From contig NZ_AP027149.1 of the NCBI RefSeq assembly GCF_027925445.1, positions 620,001 to 684,000 on the forward strand: 64,000 nt of DNA. Direction: 5' to 3'. Below are positions 41,367-50,323 of this stretch, one piece after another. The notes beneath the pieces were generated by a model. That model searched no databases and was not told the DNA's origin. It saw nothing but the letters and a program-made list of their open reading frames with translations. Made by a program: the position numbers and the translations under genes. This stretch comes from Methylocystis bryophila. GTDB taxonomy: Bacteria; Pseudomonadota; Alphaproteobacteria; Rhizobiales; Beijerinckiaceae. Every line of letters starts with the position of its first letter. Positions within the stretch are counted from its first letter, which is position 1.

Positions 41367-41912
41367 ATGGCCCTGCTTCCGATCCTGACCCTTCCCGATC
41401 CGCGCCTGCGGCTCATCTCGCAACCGGTCGAGCGAGTCGATGCGGCGATCTTGAAGCTCCTCGACGACATGCTGGAGACGATGTACGAGGCTCCCGGCGT
41501 CGGCCTCGCGGCGATCCAGGTCGGCCACGCCAAGAGAATCGTGACGATCGACATCACCAAGAAGGAAGAGGAGCCGCGCGCGCCGCTCTTCCTGATCAAC
41601 CCGCAGATCGTCTGGGCGAGCGAGGAGCTTTCAACCTATAACGAAGGTTGCCTTTCCGTACCAGAATATTTTGAGGATGTGCAGCGTCCGGCGCGTGTGC
41701 GCCTGCGCCACATCGACCGCCAGGGCGTCGAGCAGGAAATCGAGGCGGAGGGACTGCTCGCGACCGTCGTGCAGCACGAGCTCGACCACCTCGAAGGCGG
41801 GCTCTTCATCGACCATCTCTCGCGGCTGAAACGCGAGCGTGTCGTCAAGAAATTCACCAAGGCCGCGCGACACGAGGCGCGCGCCGTGGAGCGCCAGCCG
41901 GAAGACGCGTGA
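41367..41912 (+). CDS. def: Peptide deformylase
   Basis: A 181-aa metalloenzyme that removes the N-formyl group from nascent proteins. All three motifs are present: EAPGVGLAAIQVG (motif 1), NEGCLSVPE (motif 2, metal Cys) and VVQHELDHLEGGLFID (motif 3, HExxH). C-terminal extension is short and basic. Its TGA overlaps the GTG start of fmt, so the two formyl-cycle genes are coupled. Confidence 0.97.
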   Translation: MALLPILTLPDPRLRLISQPVERVDAAILKLLDDMLETMYEAPGVGLAAIQVGHAKRIVTIDITKKEEEPRAPLFLINPQIVWASEELSTYNEGCLSVPEYFEDVQRPARVRLRHIDRQGVEQEIEAEGLLATVVQHELDHLEGGLFIDHLSRLKRERVVKKFTKAARHEARAVERQPEDA

Positions 41913-42844
41913 CGCGGATGCGGGTCGCCTTTATGGGCACGCCGGTTTTCGCGACCGGCTTGCTGCGGGAGCTCTATGATCGCGGCCATGCGATCGTCGC
42001 GGTCTACACGCAGCCGGCCCGGCCGGCGGGCCGCGGCATGGAGCTCAAAAAGTCGCCCGTTCACCTCCTCGCCGAGAGCCTCGGATTGCAGGTGCTCACC
42101 CCCAAGAGCCTGCGGTCCAGAGAGGAGCAGGCGGTTTTCGCGGCGCTTGACGTCGATGTCGCCGTCGTCGCGGCCTATGGGCTGATTCTGCCGCGCGAGA
42201 TCCTCAATGCGCCGAAATACGGCTGCCTCAATCTGCACGGCTCTCTATTGCCGCGCTGGCGCGGCGCGGCGCCGATCCAGCGCGCGATCATGGCGGGCGA
42301 CGCAGAAAGCGGCGTCGGCGTGATGCGCATGGAGGAAGGGCTCGACACCGGCCCCGTGGCGACGCAAGCGCGCGTGGCGATTCCCCAGGACATGACGGCG
42401 GGCGAGCTGCATGACGCGCTCGCCCAGGCCGGCGCGCCGCTAATGGCCGACGCGCTGGAGGCGCTCCAGCAGGGGACGCTCATCTTCACGCCGCAGGACG
42501 ACGCCCGCGCGGTCTATGCGGCGAAGATCGAGAAAGGCGAAGCGCGTATCGACTGGCGGCGGTCCGCGAAAGACTTGCATAATCTCGTTCGCGGCCTCGC
42601 GCCATTTCCCGGAGCCTTTTTCGAAGCCGACCTCGGCCAGGGCCTGGATCGGGTCAAGGTTTTGAAGACGCGAGTCGAGGCGGCGAAGGGTGAGCCGGGA
42701 GAAGCGCTCGACGACGAAGGGCTCATCGCTTGCGGCGACGGCGCCTTGCGTCTCCTGCGCGTGCAGCGCTCCGGCAAAGGCCCGATGGATTTTGCTGAAT
42801 TCGCGCGCGGGCGCAGCCTCTCGCGCGGCGCGCGGCTGGCGTAG
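41909..42844 (+). CDS. fmt: Methionyl-tRNA formyltransferase
   Basis: A 311-aa enzyme formylating Met-tRNA(fMet) from 10-formyl-THF. The start is GTG 41909 in a 4-bp overlap with def (GTGA); ATG 41918 (MRVAFMGTP) is an alternative. The catalytic segment LNLHGSLLPRWRGAAPIQRAIMAGD has the Asn-His-Asp surroundings, followed by GVGVMRMEEGLDTGPV and the C-terminal tRNA-binding domain (EARIDWRRSAKDLHNLVRGLAPFPGAF). Typical of the def-fmt pair; truA, often third, is not present. Confidence 0.97.
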   Translation: MTRMRVAFMGTPVFATGLLRELYDRGHAIVAVYTQPARPAGRGMELKKSPVHLLAESLGLQVLTPKSLRSREEQAVFAALDVDVAVVAAYGLILPREILNAPKYGCLNLHGSLLPRWRGAAPIQRAIMAGDAESGVGVMRMEEGLDTGPVATQARVAIPQDMTAGELHDALAQAGAPLMADALEALQQGTLIFTPQDDARAVYAAKIEKGEARIDWRRSAKDLHNLVRGLAPFPGAFFEADLGQGLDRVKVLKTRVEAAKGEPGEALDDEGLIACGDGALRLLRVQRSGKGPMDFAEFARGRSLSRGARLA

Positions 42845-43016
42845 CGCGCGCCAAAGAAGCGCAAAGCGGCCTTTGAAAAAGAGCAGTTTCGATCAGAGAG
42901 ATTGCGAGCGCATTCGATTGCGTGTCTCCTGAACGGCGCTTTGCCAAGCCGCATCGCCACTAACGTGGAGAGGCCTATATGCTGCGACGCGGCAATCCGA
43001 TTTTCAGGAGATGAGA

Positions 43017-44129
43017 ATGTTGCAAGTAGACTTCACCTCGCCCCTCTCTATCTTCGAAATTCCGCCTGACTTCGTCGAGCCCGCCTTGCGTATCCTTCGC
43101 TTGTCGAACGCTGCGCTCGACGCCTATTTTTACGACGTCGGCGTGCTGATGACAGAGCTCTTATGGCGAGGAGAGCTTGTCTGGACCGCGCCCGCGCCCG
43201 TGCTGTTGGCGCTCGGCATGCCGGAGGCGCCGCTTGCAATTGAAGCAGCGGGTCTTGGCGTGCTCGACCTCGGCGCCTTGAGCAATCCAGAAGGCTGCAT
43301 ACTCGTGGTCGACTCTGCGAAGGCGCCCTTCGTCACGCGCTTCGATCGCGTCGACGATTTCATCGTCTGGCTGAGAAGCGCCGGAACCGATGTCAGAACC
43401 GTCACCATCACCGGCGTCGGCAGCTCGGCGCTGGGCTCGGCGGCATTCGCATGGAACGCCTCGATGGCGCTTGGCCAGCGCGTCGCGGCGATCGTGCCCG
43501 GCTACGGCGTCGCCGACGTCATCTGCCAGGGGCTCGGCGGCTGGTATGGATTCGGCGTCCTGGGCTGGCTCGAAGGCTTGGCGCATCGATGGGTCGCCAT
43601 CGCTTCGCCTCTCGTCGCATGCTTGGGCAAGAACCTCGTACAGACCTTGCCGGACGCGCATCAGGGAGGCGCTGGCGCCGAGGCTTTTCTCACCGGCAAC
43701 CCTGCTTCCGACGTGCTGCACGCCTTGCTGAACCACGCGCCGCAGATCTCAGTGCTGCTCGGCCACAGCAAGGGCGCTCTCGTCATCGAAAACGCAGTGC
43801 GCGCGGTCGATCCGAGCGTCTCCTCTCGGCTATGGGTGACAACCTTCGGCTGCCCCATCTCGGAGACGGCGCCGGTCAAGCGCTACATACAGTTCTTGGG
43901 GAATTTCGACGGCCTCGGCCTGCTGAATTCCTGGGGGCGTCTTCCCGAGATATGGATCCCCACAGACCACAGCACCAACACCGCGATCCCCTTCAGCATG
44001 CCCGTCGCAATTCTTTCCCGCCTCGCGCTGGCGTGTGAGGAAGCCTCGAGAACGTCGAAGCTCGCCGCCATTTCCAGCCTCCCGGCTTCCCAAAAGCGCA
44101 TTGCGAGCGTCGTTTCCGGGGCGCGCTAG
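43017..44129 (+). CDS. Predicted alpha/beta-fold hydrolase, unknown
   Basis: A 370-aa protein. ATG 43017 is six bases after AGGAG; the ATG at 43011 abuts the same site and is less likely. There is no clear signal peptide. Residues about 250-265 read ISVLLGHSKGALVIENAVRA, a nucleophile elbow G-H-S-K-G as in lipases and PHB-metabolism hydrolases. An acidic residue (FGCPISETAPVKRY region or NFDGLGLLNSW) and the His in IPTDHSTNT would complete a triad. The N-terminal 100 residues are not recognised. Possible roles include polyester or lipid hydrolysis; phasin elsewhere in the window is only weak support. Confidence 0.65.
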   Translation: MLQVDFTSPLSIFEIPPDFVEPALRILRLSNAALDAYFYDVGVLMTELLWRGELVWTAPAPVLLALGMPEAPLAIEAAGLGVLDLGALSNPEGCILVVDSAKAPFVTRFDRVDDFIVWLRSAGTDVRTVTITGVGSSALGSAAFAWNASMALGQRVAAIVPGYGVADVICQGLGGWYGFGVLGWLEGLAHRWVAIASPLVACLGKNLVQTLPDAHQGGAGAEAFLTGNPASDVLHALLNHAPQISVLLGHSKGALVIENAVRAVDPSVSSRLWVTTFGCPISETAPVKRYIQFLGNFDGLGLLNSWGRLPEIWIPTDHSTNTAIPFSMPVAILSRLALACEEASRTSKLAAISSLPASQKRIASVVSGAR

Positions 44130-44195
44130 ATCTCAGGCGGAAAGGCCGCAGAAAACGTGATCGATTCTAAAAGTTCAGCGCGCAATGCGGAAAAC
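44127..44195 (+). repeat. Degenerate repeat of family B
   Basis: Starting at the stop codon of the hydrolase gene, the sequence keeps CGCAGAAAACGTGATCG and TTCTAAAAG of family B, while the first arm and second hairpin have decayed. Confidence 0.55.
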
Positions 44196-44295
44196 CATTG
44201 AATCCCCGCCCCGCCCTCATCCTTCGAGACGGCTCCTACGGAGCCTCCTCTGGACGAGGACTCGCGGGCAGGCGGCTTCACCCGATCGGCGCGGT

Positions 44296-44709
44296 TCATT
44301 TCTTCTTTTCGAGCGGCGCGTTCAAGATCCAGCGATGCCCGAAAGGGTCGCGTATCGACGCATAGCGTGTCCCCCAGAAAGTATTCGTCGGCTGAGTCTC
44401 GATCTTGGCGCCCAGAGACGAAGCGCGGGCGCAGACGTCGTCCACCTCTTTCGGCTCGTCATATTCCACGCTCACCGACATGGTCACCTGCTCGCCCGGC
44501 ATTGGCGAGCGCGACTGGCCAAGCTCCAGAAAGGCGTCGGAGAGCATCACGGAGCCGCCGTTGATCAATAATTCGCAATGGGCGATGCGCAACCCGTCGA
44601 GGGAGGGCATTAGCGCCCTTTGCTTCGCCCCGAAGGCCGCCGTGTAAAACGCGATCGCCGCCGCCGCCGGCGTGACGGTGAGATAGGGAGCGATCCTAGG
44701 GCGGGTCAT
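44296..44709 (-). CDS. VOC-family protein, PhnB-like
   Basis: A 137-aa protein with the PhnB-type vicinal-oxygen-chelate fold: IAPYLTVTPAAAAIAFYTAAFGAKQ, LRIAHCELLINGGSVMLSDAF, VTMSVSVEYDEPKEVDDVCARASSLGAKIETQPTNTFWGTRYASIRDPFGHRWIL. The conserved His in DPFGHRW is present. PhnB-like proteins are often of unknown activity. The upstream DNA 44213-44268 on the plus strand resembles a dispersed CTCATCC...GACGAGGA element. Single-gene unit. Confidence 0.88.
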   Translation of the reverse strand: MTRPRIAPYLTVTPAAAAIAFYTAAFGAKQRALMPSLDGLRIAHCELLINGGSVMLSDAFLELGQSRSPMPGEQVTMSVSVEYDEPKEVDDVCARASSLGAKIETQPTNTFWGTRYASIRDPFGHRWILNAPLEKKK

Positions 44710-44911
44710 CTGGCGATTTTCCTCCTCTCGACTGAAACGCTCATGGCGCCCCTGGCGCCGCCGTCTTTCGCTTAGCTCGGCCCGAGGTTTTTGTCTTCCC
44801 CTCTTAACCGAGGGCGGTAGGCGGCCGAGAGGCTTTGCGAAATCGCTCCGGGCGCGTAAATAGCCTTCCAGACGAGGGCGTAGACGCCAGCCTGAGGAGA
44901 ATTCTCACAAA

Positions 44912-46330
44912 ATGTCAAAGAGTTCCAGCGCGCCGCGCACGATGTACGACAAGATCTTCGACGATCACGTCGTCGATCGCCAGGAAGACGGCGCCTGCCT
45001 TCTGTACATCGACCGCCATCTCGTTCACGAGGTCACGAGCCCGCAGGCCTTCGAGGGGCTGCGCACAAGCGGCAGGAAGCTGCGCTCGCCGCAGCGCACC
45101 CTCGCGGTCGTCGATCATAATGTGCCGACCACCGATCGCTCGCAGCCGATCGAGGATCCCGAAAGCCGCGCGCAGGTGGCGCAGCTTGCGGCGAATGCGA
45201 GCGAGTTCGGAGTCGAATATTACAATGAGCATGATCGCCGCCAGGGAGTCGTGCACATCGTCGGCCCCGAGCAGGGCTTCACCCTCCCTGGAACGACCAT
45301 CGTCTGCGGCGACAGCCACACGTCGACGCACGGCGCCTTCGGCGCGCTCGCGCATGGCATTGGCACGTCGGAAGTCGAGCATGTGCTCGCGACTCAAACG
45401 CTCATCCAGAAGAAGGCCGCGAACATGCTGGTGCGTGTGGACGGCAAGCTCGCGCCCGGCGCGACCGCGAAGGACATCGTGCTCGCGATCATCGGCAAGA
45501 TCGGCACGGCGGGCGGCACCGGGCATGTGATCGAATATGCCGGCGAGGCGATCCGCGACCTCTCGATGGAAGGCCGCATGACCGTCTGCAACATGTCGAT
45601 CGAGGCGGGCGCCAGGGCCGGCATGGTCGCGCCGGACGAGAAGACCTTCGACTATCTCAAGGATCGGCCAAAGGCGCCGAAAGGAGCCGAATTCGACGCC
45701 GCGCGACGCTACTGGGAATCCTTGGCGAGCGACGAGGACGCGCATTTCGATCAGATCGTCACGCTCGACGCCGCGAATTTGCCTCCGATCCTCACTTGGG
45801 GCACGAGCCCCGAGGACGTGATCGCGATCGACGGCCGCGTGCCGACGCCAGACGACGCCGCCAGCCCCGGCAAGCGGGCCGCGATCCTGCGCGCGCTCGC
45901 CTATATGGGCCTCAGCGGCGGGGAGAAGCCCACGGAGATCGAGATCGACCGCGTCTTCATCGGTTCCTGCACGAATGGGCGGATCGAGGATTTGCGCGCC
46001 GCCGCGGAGATCGCGCGTGGCAAGCGTGTCAACGCGCGCGTCGCGGCGATGGTCGTGCCGGGCTCGGGACTGGTCAAGGCGCAGGCCGAGGCCGAGGGTC
46101 TCGACAAGATCTTCATCGACGCGGGCTTTGAATGGCGTGAGCCGGGCTGCTCCATGTGCCTCGCGATGAACCCCGATCGACTTGAGCCCGGCGAGCGATG
46201 CGCCTCGACGTCGAACCGCAATTTCGAGGGCCGGCAGGGCTTCAAAGGCCGCACCCACCTTGTCTCGCCGACGATGGCCGCGGCCGCCGCGATCGCCGGC
46301 CGCTTCGTCGACGTGCGGGAGTGGCTATGA
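44912..46330 (+). CDS. leuC: 3-isopropylmalate dehydratase large subunit
   Basis: A 472-aa aconitase-family protein of leucine synthesis, needing LeuD. The Fe-S cysteines lie in FIGSCTNGRIEDL and PGCSMCLAMNPD; the substrate-binding segments CGDSHTSTHGAFGALAHGIGTSEVEHVLATQ and NRNFEGRQG are intact. ATG 44912 follows GAGGAGA about 12 bases upstream. leuD is not adjacent; a repeat-rich stretch and a metallopeptidase gene follow. The dehydratase interconverts 2- and 3-isopropylmalate in the cytoplasm. Confidence 0.97.
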   Translation: MSKSSSAPRTMYDKIFDDHVVDRQEDGACLLYIDRHLVHEVTSPQAFEGLRTSGRKLRSPQRTLAVVDHNVPTTDRSQPIEDPESRAQVAQLAANASEFGVEYYNEHDRRQGVVHIVGPEQGFTLPGTTIVCGDSHTSTHGAFGALAHGIGTSEVEHVLATQTLIQKKAANMLVRVDGKLAPGATAKDIVLAIIGKIGTAGGTGHVIEYAGEAIRDLSMEGRMTVCNMSIEAGARAGMVAPDEKTFDYLKDRPKAPKGAEFDAARRYWESLASDEDAHFDQIVTLDAANLPPILTWGTSPEDVIAIDGRVPTPDDAASPGKRAAILRALAYMGLSGGEKPTEIEIDRVFIGSCTNGRIEDLRAAAEIARGKRVNARVAAMVVPGSGLVKAQAEAEGLDKIFIDAGFEWREPGCSMCLAMNPDRLEPGERCASTSNRNFEGRQGFKGRTHLVSPTMAAAAAIAGRFVDVREWL

Positions 46331-46493
46331 TGGGTCCCCTCCCCGGCCCTCCCCCGCATAGGGCGTCTTTAGACGCCCGTCTTATGACGGGCTGTGGCGG
46401 GAGAGGGGGTAGACTCGGGGATTTATCGAGACCGCTGATCGTTAGGGTCCGCTCTCCCGCTTGCGGGGGAGGGACAGGGAGGGAACACGCCCC
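46331..46493. repeat. Mosaic of short palindromes after leuC
   Basis: Within 160 bp lie GGGCGTCT-TT-AGACGCCC, CCCGTC-TTAT-GACGGG and a family C-like CTCTCCCGC-TT-GCGGGGGAGGG. It looks like nested insertion of palindromic units and may terminate leuC transcription. Confidence 0.65.
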
Positions 46494-46940
46494 ATGACCG
46501 AGCCAAGCCCGGAACTGCCTTTCGCGGCGCTCAAGGCGCCGACGCTCGACGACATCGAAACGCTCGCGCGCGTCGCTTTCGCGAGCCTTCCTTCGCGCTT
46601 CACGGCCCCTTGCGAAGGGCTCGTCATCAGAGTCGAGGATTTTCCCGACGATGAGACGCTGGACGAGATGGAGTGCGAGAGCGAGTACGATCTGCTCGGC
46701 CTCTTTCGCGGAGCGGGGCTCACGCAAAGAGAGCATCTCGCGGAGACGGGCGACCAGCCCAATCTCGTTTGGCTCTATCGGCGTCCGATCATCGACTTTT
46801 GGGCGGATGGCGAGGAGACGCTGGCCGATATCGTCACGCACGTGCTTGTCCATGAGATCGGCCACCACTTCGGTTTCTCGGACGAGGACATGGAGGAGAT
46901 CGAAGGGCGCGCGAGCCGGAACGCTTCGCCTGAAGATTGA
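46494..46940 (+). CDS. Zinc metallopeptidase-like protein (COG3824-type)
   Basis: A 148-aa cytoplasmic protein starting at ATG 46494. The motif VTHVLVHEIGHHFGFSDEDME holds HExxH with a downstream acidic residue, as in the minimal metallopeptidase family of alphaproteobacteria and actinobacteria. Before it lies FTAPCEGLVIRVEDFPDDETLDEM and YDLLGLFRGAGL, both characteristic. Substrates are unknown. Families A repeats follow in reverse orientation. Confidence 0.86.
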   Translation: MTEPSPELPFAALKAPTLDDIETLARVAFASLPSRFTAPCEGLVIRVEDFPDDETLDEMECESEYDLLGLFRGAGLTQREHLAETGDQPNLVWLYRRPIIDFWADGEETLADIVTHVLVHEIGHHFGFSDEDMEEIEGRASRNASPED

Positions 46941-46966
46941 CGAGTCCTGCGGTTAGATTTTCGCTA

Positions 46967-47080
46967 GCGCGTTTCCCGCTCGAACGGAATCGTTCGAGCG
47001 ATAAGGAATCGCGCCAATTCAAAAGTTTGGAGCATGTCCTGACGGGAAAACCGCTTCGCACTTTTCCGGGACATGCCCTA
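46967..47080 (-). repeat. Dispersed repeat family A, copy 5
   Basis: Complete, on the minus strand: hairpin 1 GGGCATGTCC/GGACATGCTC with GGAAAA/TTTTCC inside, hairpin 2 GCTCGAACG-ATTC-CGTTCGAGC, and the terminal GGGAAACGCGC. The gap 46941-47393 (453 bp) between the metallopeptidase and dnaJ holds this copy; from 47081 to 47393 only the dnaJ upstream region is present and no clear heat-shock promoter was found. Confidence 0.9.
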
Positions 47081-47393
47081 GGCGGCGCGGTTTCCGAGCG
47101 CGCGGCTTCTCTTCCAAATTTCTCGCATCGCGCTCTCATGCGAAGCTTCTCCGGTCGGCCGATGGCGGCGCGGCGCGGTTGACGCTTGTGGCATGGGACT
47201 CGCTGGACGCAGAGCCCTGCGCGTCAGGCAGGAGACGACGCCGCCGAGCCCGCTCTGGCGTTCGACTTGCTTAATCCTTACATCGGGCCTGCTGACAGAC
47301 TGGCGAAACCTGCTATACCGCCGCCGTCTTCATAAATGCTGCGAGCGTGCCTTCAAAGCCCCGCGCGGGCGCAGGGATCAGACAACGACGGAC

Positions 47394-48512
47394 ATGGCCA
47401 AGCGCGACTATTACGAGACCCTCGGCGTTACGCGGACCGCGACGGAAGTCGAGATGAAAATCGCCTTCCGCAAGGCGGCCATGGAATGCCACCCCGACCG
47501 CAATCCCGGGGACAAGGCGGCCGAGGCGCGCTTCAAGGAGATCAACGAGGCCTATCAAGCGCTCTCCGATCCGCAGAAGCGGGCGGCCTATGATCGTTTT
47601 GGCCACTCCGCTTTCGAGCAAGGCGGCGGCATGGGCGGCTTCTCGGCCGAGGGCTTCGGCTCGATGGCCGATATTTTCGAAGACCTTTTCGGCGACGTGA
47701 TGGGTCGGCGCGGCGGTCGCTCCGGCGGCCGCGAGCGCGGCTCGGATCTGCGCTACAATATGGAGATCACGCTCGAGGAGGCTTACACCGGCAAGACGGC
47801 GACGTTGAAGCTGCCCACCTCGACCACATGCGACGCCTGCGGCGGCTCCGGCGCGAAAAAGGGCTCCAAGCCCAAGACCTGCGCCACCTGCGCGGGGCAT
47901 GGGCGCGTGCGCGCCCAGCAGGGCTTCTTCGCAATCGAACGCACCTGCCCGGCCTGCCAGGGCCGCGGCGAGATCATCGAGCAGCCCTGTCCCGCCTGCG
48001 CCGGCTCGGGACGCAAGACCTTGGAGCGCACGCTCTCCGTGAACATCCCGGCCGGCGTCGAGGACGGCACGCGCATCCGTCTTGCAGGCGAAGGCGAGGC
48101 GGGGCTGCGCGGCGGCCCCTCGGGGGATCTCTACATCTTCCTCTCGATCAAGCCGCACAGCTTCTTCCAGCGCGACGGCGCCGATCTCTATTGTCGCGTG
48201 CCCATATCAATGGTCCGCGCGGCGATCGGCGGCGAGATCGTCGTGCATGCGATCGACGGCTCCGAATGCAAGCTGAAGATCCCGGAGGGCGCGCAGTCGG
48301 GGCGCCAGCTCAAGATCAAGGGCAAGGGCATGCCGGTGCTGCGGGGGCGCGACCAGGGCGATCTGCATGTGCAGCTCAGCGTCGAGACGCCGCAAAGCCT
48401 GACCAAGCGCCAGCGCGAGCTTTTGATGGAGTTCGAGAAGGAATCCTCGCACCACACCCATCCCGAATCGACCGGGTTTTTCGCGAGAATGAAGGAATTG
48501 CTTGGAAAATAG
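47394..48512 (+). CDS. dnaJ: Chaperone DnaJ
   Basis: A 372-aa co-chaperone. The J domain (residues 1-70) has HPDRN in MECHPDRNPGDKAAEARFKEINEAYQALSD; then a Gly/Phe-rich region; four zinc-finger CxxCxGxG repeats from about 140 to 205 (CDACGGSG, CATCAGHG, CPACQGRG, CPACAGSG); and the C-terminal substrate-binding domains. It stimulates DnaK ATPase. ATG 47394 is the family start. dnaK is not in the window, so dnaKJ is split here, unlike in many alphaproteobacteria. Confidence 0.97.
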   Translation: MAKRDYYETLGVTRTATEVEMKIAFRKAAMECHPDRNPGDKAAEARFKEINEAYQALSDPQKRAAYDRFGHSAFEQGGGMGGFSAEGFGSMADIFEDLFGDVMGRRGGRSGGRERGSDLRYNMEITLEEAYTGKTATLKLPTSTTCDACGGSGAKKGSKPKTCATCAGHGRVRAQQGFFAIERTCPACQGRGEIIEQPCPACAGSGRKTLERTLSVNIPAGVEDGTRIRLAGEGEAGLRGGPSGDLYIFLSIKPHSFFQRDGADLYCRVPISMVRAAIGGEIVVHAIDGSECKLKIPEGAQSGRQLKIKGKGMPVLRGRDQGDLHVQLSVETPQSLTKRQRELLMEFEKESSHHTHPESTGFFARMKELLGK

Positions 48513-48561
48513 GGGGCGAAGGACTGCGAACCTGTCTTGCGATTACTTCCGAAAGGCGGGT

Positions 48562-49098
48562 TTAGGCTAAATCGGGTCTATTTTCTCTGTAGTCGTGGAA
48601 TTTTCTGACTTCGCGGAAGATGCGAACCTGCGGTCGATAGCGACGCAATGATTCGAAGAACGCGAGCTTGCTGTCTCTGCCGGAAAGGAGAAGCCAGATA
48701 CGCCCGCCGCGCATCCACTGCAATTCGACGACGCCAGGTCCTTCCGCGCTGAGCGAGGTCAGCCCTTCGATTTCGGAAGGCGAGCCATAGGTTCTCCAGA
48801 AGACGGCGATGGGCCATATCCACGGCGTCTGCCGTGGCGCCCACAAACCCGGCAGCCGCCGCGGCGCCGACACCCAGTCGACTGAGATTCGTACTCCCAT
48901 ATACTCGGCAATGAAAGCTTGCGTTGCATAAAGAAAGAGCAGTAGCGCCGGGAATTGCAGATATACATTGGGATTGAGCACAAGGGCGCAAGAAACAGCG
49001 ACCAGGACAGCCCAAAGCGCGCACCAGCGAACATTGCGAAACGCGGTTACGCGCGGAAGGCGCTGTCTAACCTGGGGGTCTGGCGCTGCGATCGTCAT
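48562..49098 (-). CDS. Membrane protein with two N-terminal helices, unknown
   Basis: A 178-aa protein starting at ATG 49098, five bases after GGGAG. Two hydrophobic helices (about residues 24-65: WCALWAVLVAVSCALVL and FPALLLFLYATQAFIAEYMG) are followed by a cytoplasmic domain of about 110 residues with alternating strands (VVELQWMRGGRIWLLLSGRDSKLAFFESLRRYRPQVRIFREV). No family is recognised. The gap to the next gene (49099-49360) has no obvious features. Confidence 0.65.
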   Translation of the reverse strand: MTIAAPDPQVRQRLPRVTAFRNVRWCALWAVLVAVSCALVLNPNVYLQFPALLLFLYATQAFIAEYMGVRISVDWVSAPRRLPGLWAPRQTPWIWPIAVFWRTYGSPSEIEGLTSLSAEGPGVVELQWMRGGRIWLLLSGRDSKLAFFESLRRYRPQVRIFREVRKFHDYRENRPDLA

Positions 49099-49360
49099 GG
49101 CTACTCCCATCATTAACGACTTACGCCAATCTCCTCCGTGGCGACTGCCACAAGGGGAAATCTGTCTAACGGACTACACAATGGCCGAAACTTGAGCCGA
49201 TGACAAGACACGCATCGGCAACTTTGAAGGGCGCTGGGGCTGTTGGCGAGACTCACGATTGAAATCGAGGCTAACGCGCTCGATTCGCCTTACAACAACC
49301 GTCAGAAAAAAGGCAGGATTTTTAGCGAATACGTATCTTTACCGAAGAAGTTCCCTTCCT

Positions 49361-50323
49361 CTAACTTTTTTCAATTTCCGGCGGCGCTTCTTGTGGTGGG
49401 CTGACGCGCAGCCTGAGCTTGCCCACGCGGCGCGGATCGGACTCCAGAATTTCAAATTCATAGCCCGGAACCGGGGCCAGCACGATTTCCCCGCGGGGCG
49501 GAACATGGCCGGCGAGATAGGCGACAAGCCCGCCAATCGTCGTCACTTCCTGCGGCGTGTCCTCCTCGCGAAAGTCGACGCCGATCTCCTCGATGGCCTC
49601 GTCCAGATCGGCCTTTGCGTCGAGCAGAAAGTCGCCCCCGGGCAGTCGTTCGACAAGCGGGGCTTCGCTTACGTCGTGCTCGTCCTCAATGTCGCCGACG
49701 ATCATCTCGACGATGTCCTCGATCGAGACGAGGCCGTCCGTCCCGCCATATTCGTCGATCACCAGCGCCATGTGCGTGCGCATGGCCTGCATTCTGACGA
49801 GAAGATCGAGCGCCGGCATCGAACGCGGCACGAAGAGCACTGGCCGCAAGATATCGACGCCTTCGAGCGTCGAGGAGAAATCGATGGCGGCAATGCTCAT
49901 ATCCTTGTCGTCGCCGCGCGTTTTCTCGGCCGACTCGGCCAGATAATCGACGAAATCGCGGATGTGCAGCATGCCGATCGGATCGTCCAGGGTCTCGCCG
50001 TAGATGGGCAGGCGCGAGTGTCCGGCGCTGCGGAAAAGCGCCAAAATCTCGCGCAAGCTCGACGCCCGCGGCGCGGCGATAATATCGGCGCGCGGGATCA
50101 TGGCGTCGGCGACGCGAAGCTCATGCAAGCCCAGCACGTTCTTGAGCAGCGTGCGCTCCTGCGCGGTGACGTCCGCCGCCGCGTCGTCCAGCGCGTCCTC
50201 GAGCTCCTCGCGCACAGAACTGGGCGTCAGGCCTAGGGCCGCGCGCAGCTTTTCCAAAAAGCCGCCCCTGGCGGGAGGCTTCGAAAATGTTTCCGCGTCA
50301 ACGCTTTCACTCTTTGACGACAT
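49361..50323 (-). CDS. CorC/HlyC-type CBS-domain protein
   Basis: A 320-aa soluble protein. Residues about 80-205 hold two CBS motifs (VADAMIPRADIIAAPRASSLREILALFRSAGHSRLPIYGETLDDPIGMLHIRDF; LRPVLFVPRSMPALDLLVRMQAMRTHMALVIDEYGGTDGLVSIEDIVEMIVGDI), and residues about 230-310 the CorC_HlyC domain. It lacks the membrane DUF21 domain, so it is of the CorC type linked to Mg/Co efflux. Its start overlaps ybeY by 17 bp. In many alphaproteobacteria lnt follows; here it does not. Confidence 0.93.
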   Translation of the reverse strand: MSSKSESVDAETFSKPPARGGFLEKLRAALGLTPSSVREELEDALDDAAADVTAQERTLLKNVLGLHELRVADAMIPRADIIAAPRASSLREILALFRSAGHSRLPIYGETLDDPIGMLHIRDFVDYLAESAEKTRGDDKDMSIAAIDFSSTLEGVDILRPVLFVPRSMPALDLLVRMQAMRTHMALVIDEYGGTDGLVSIEDIVEMIVGDIEDEHDVSEAPLVERLPGGDFLLDAKADLDEAIEEIGVDFREEDTPQEVTTIGGLVAYLAGHVPPRGEIVLAPVPGYEFEILESDPRRVGKLRLRVSPPQEAPPEIEKS

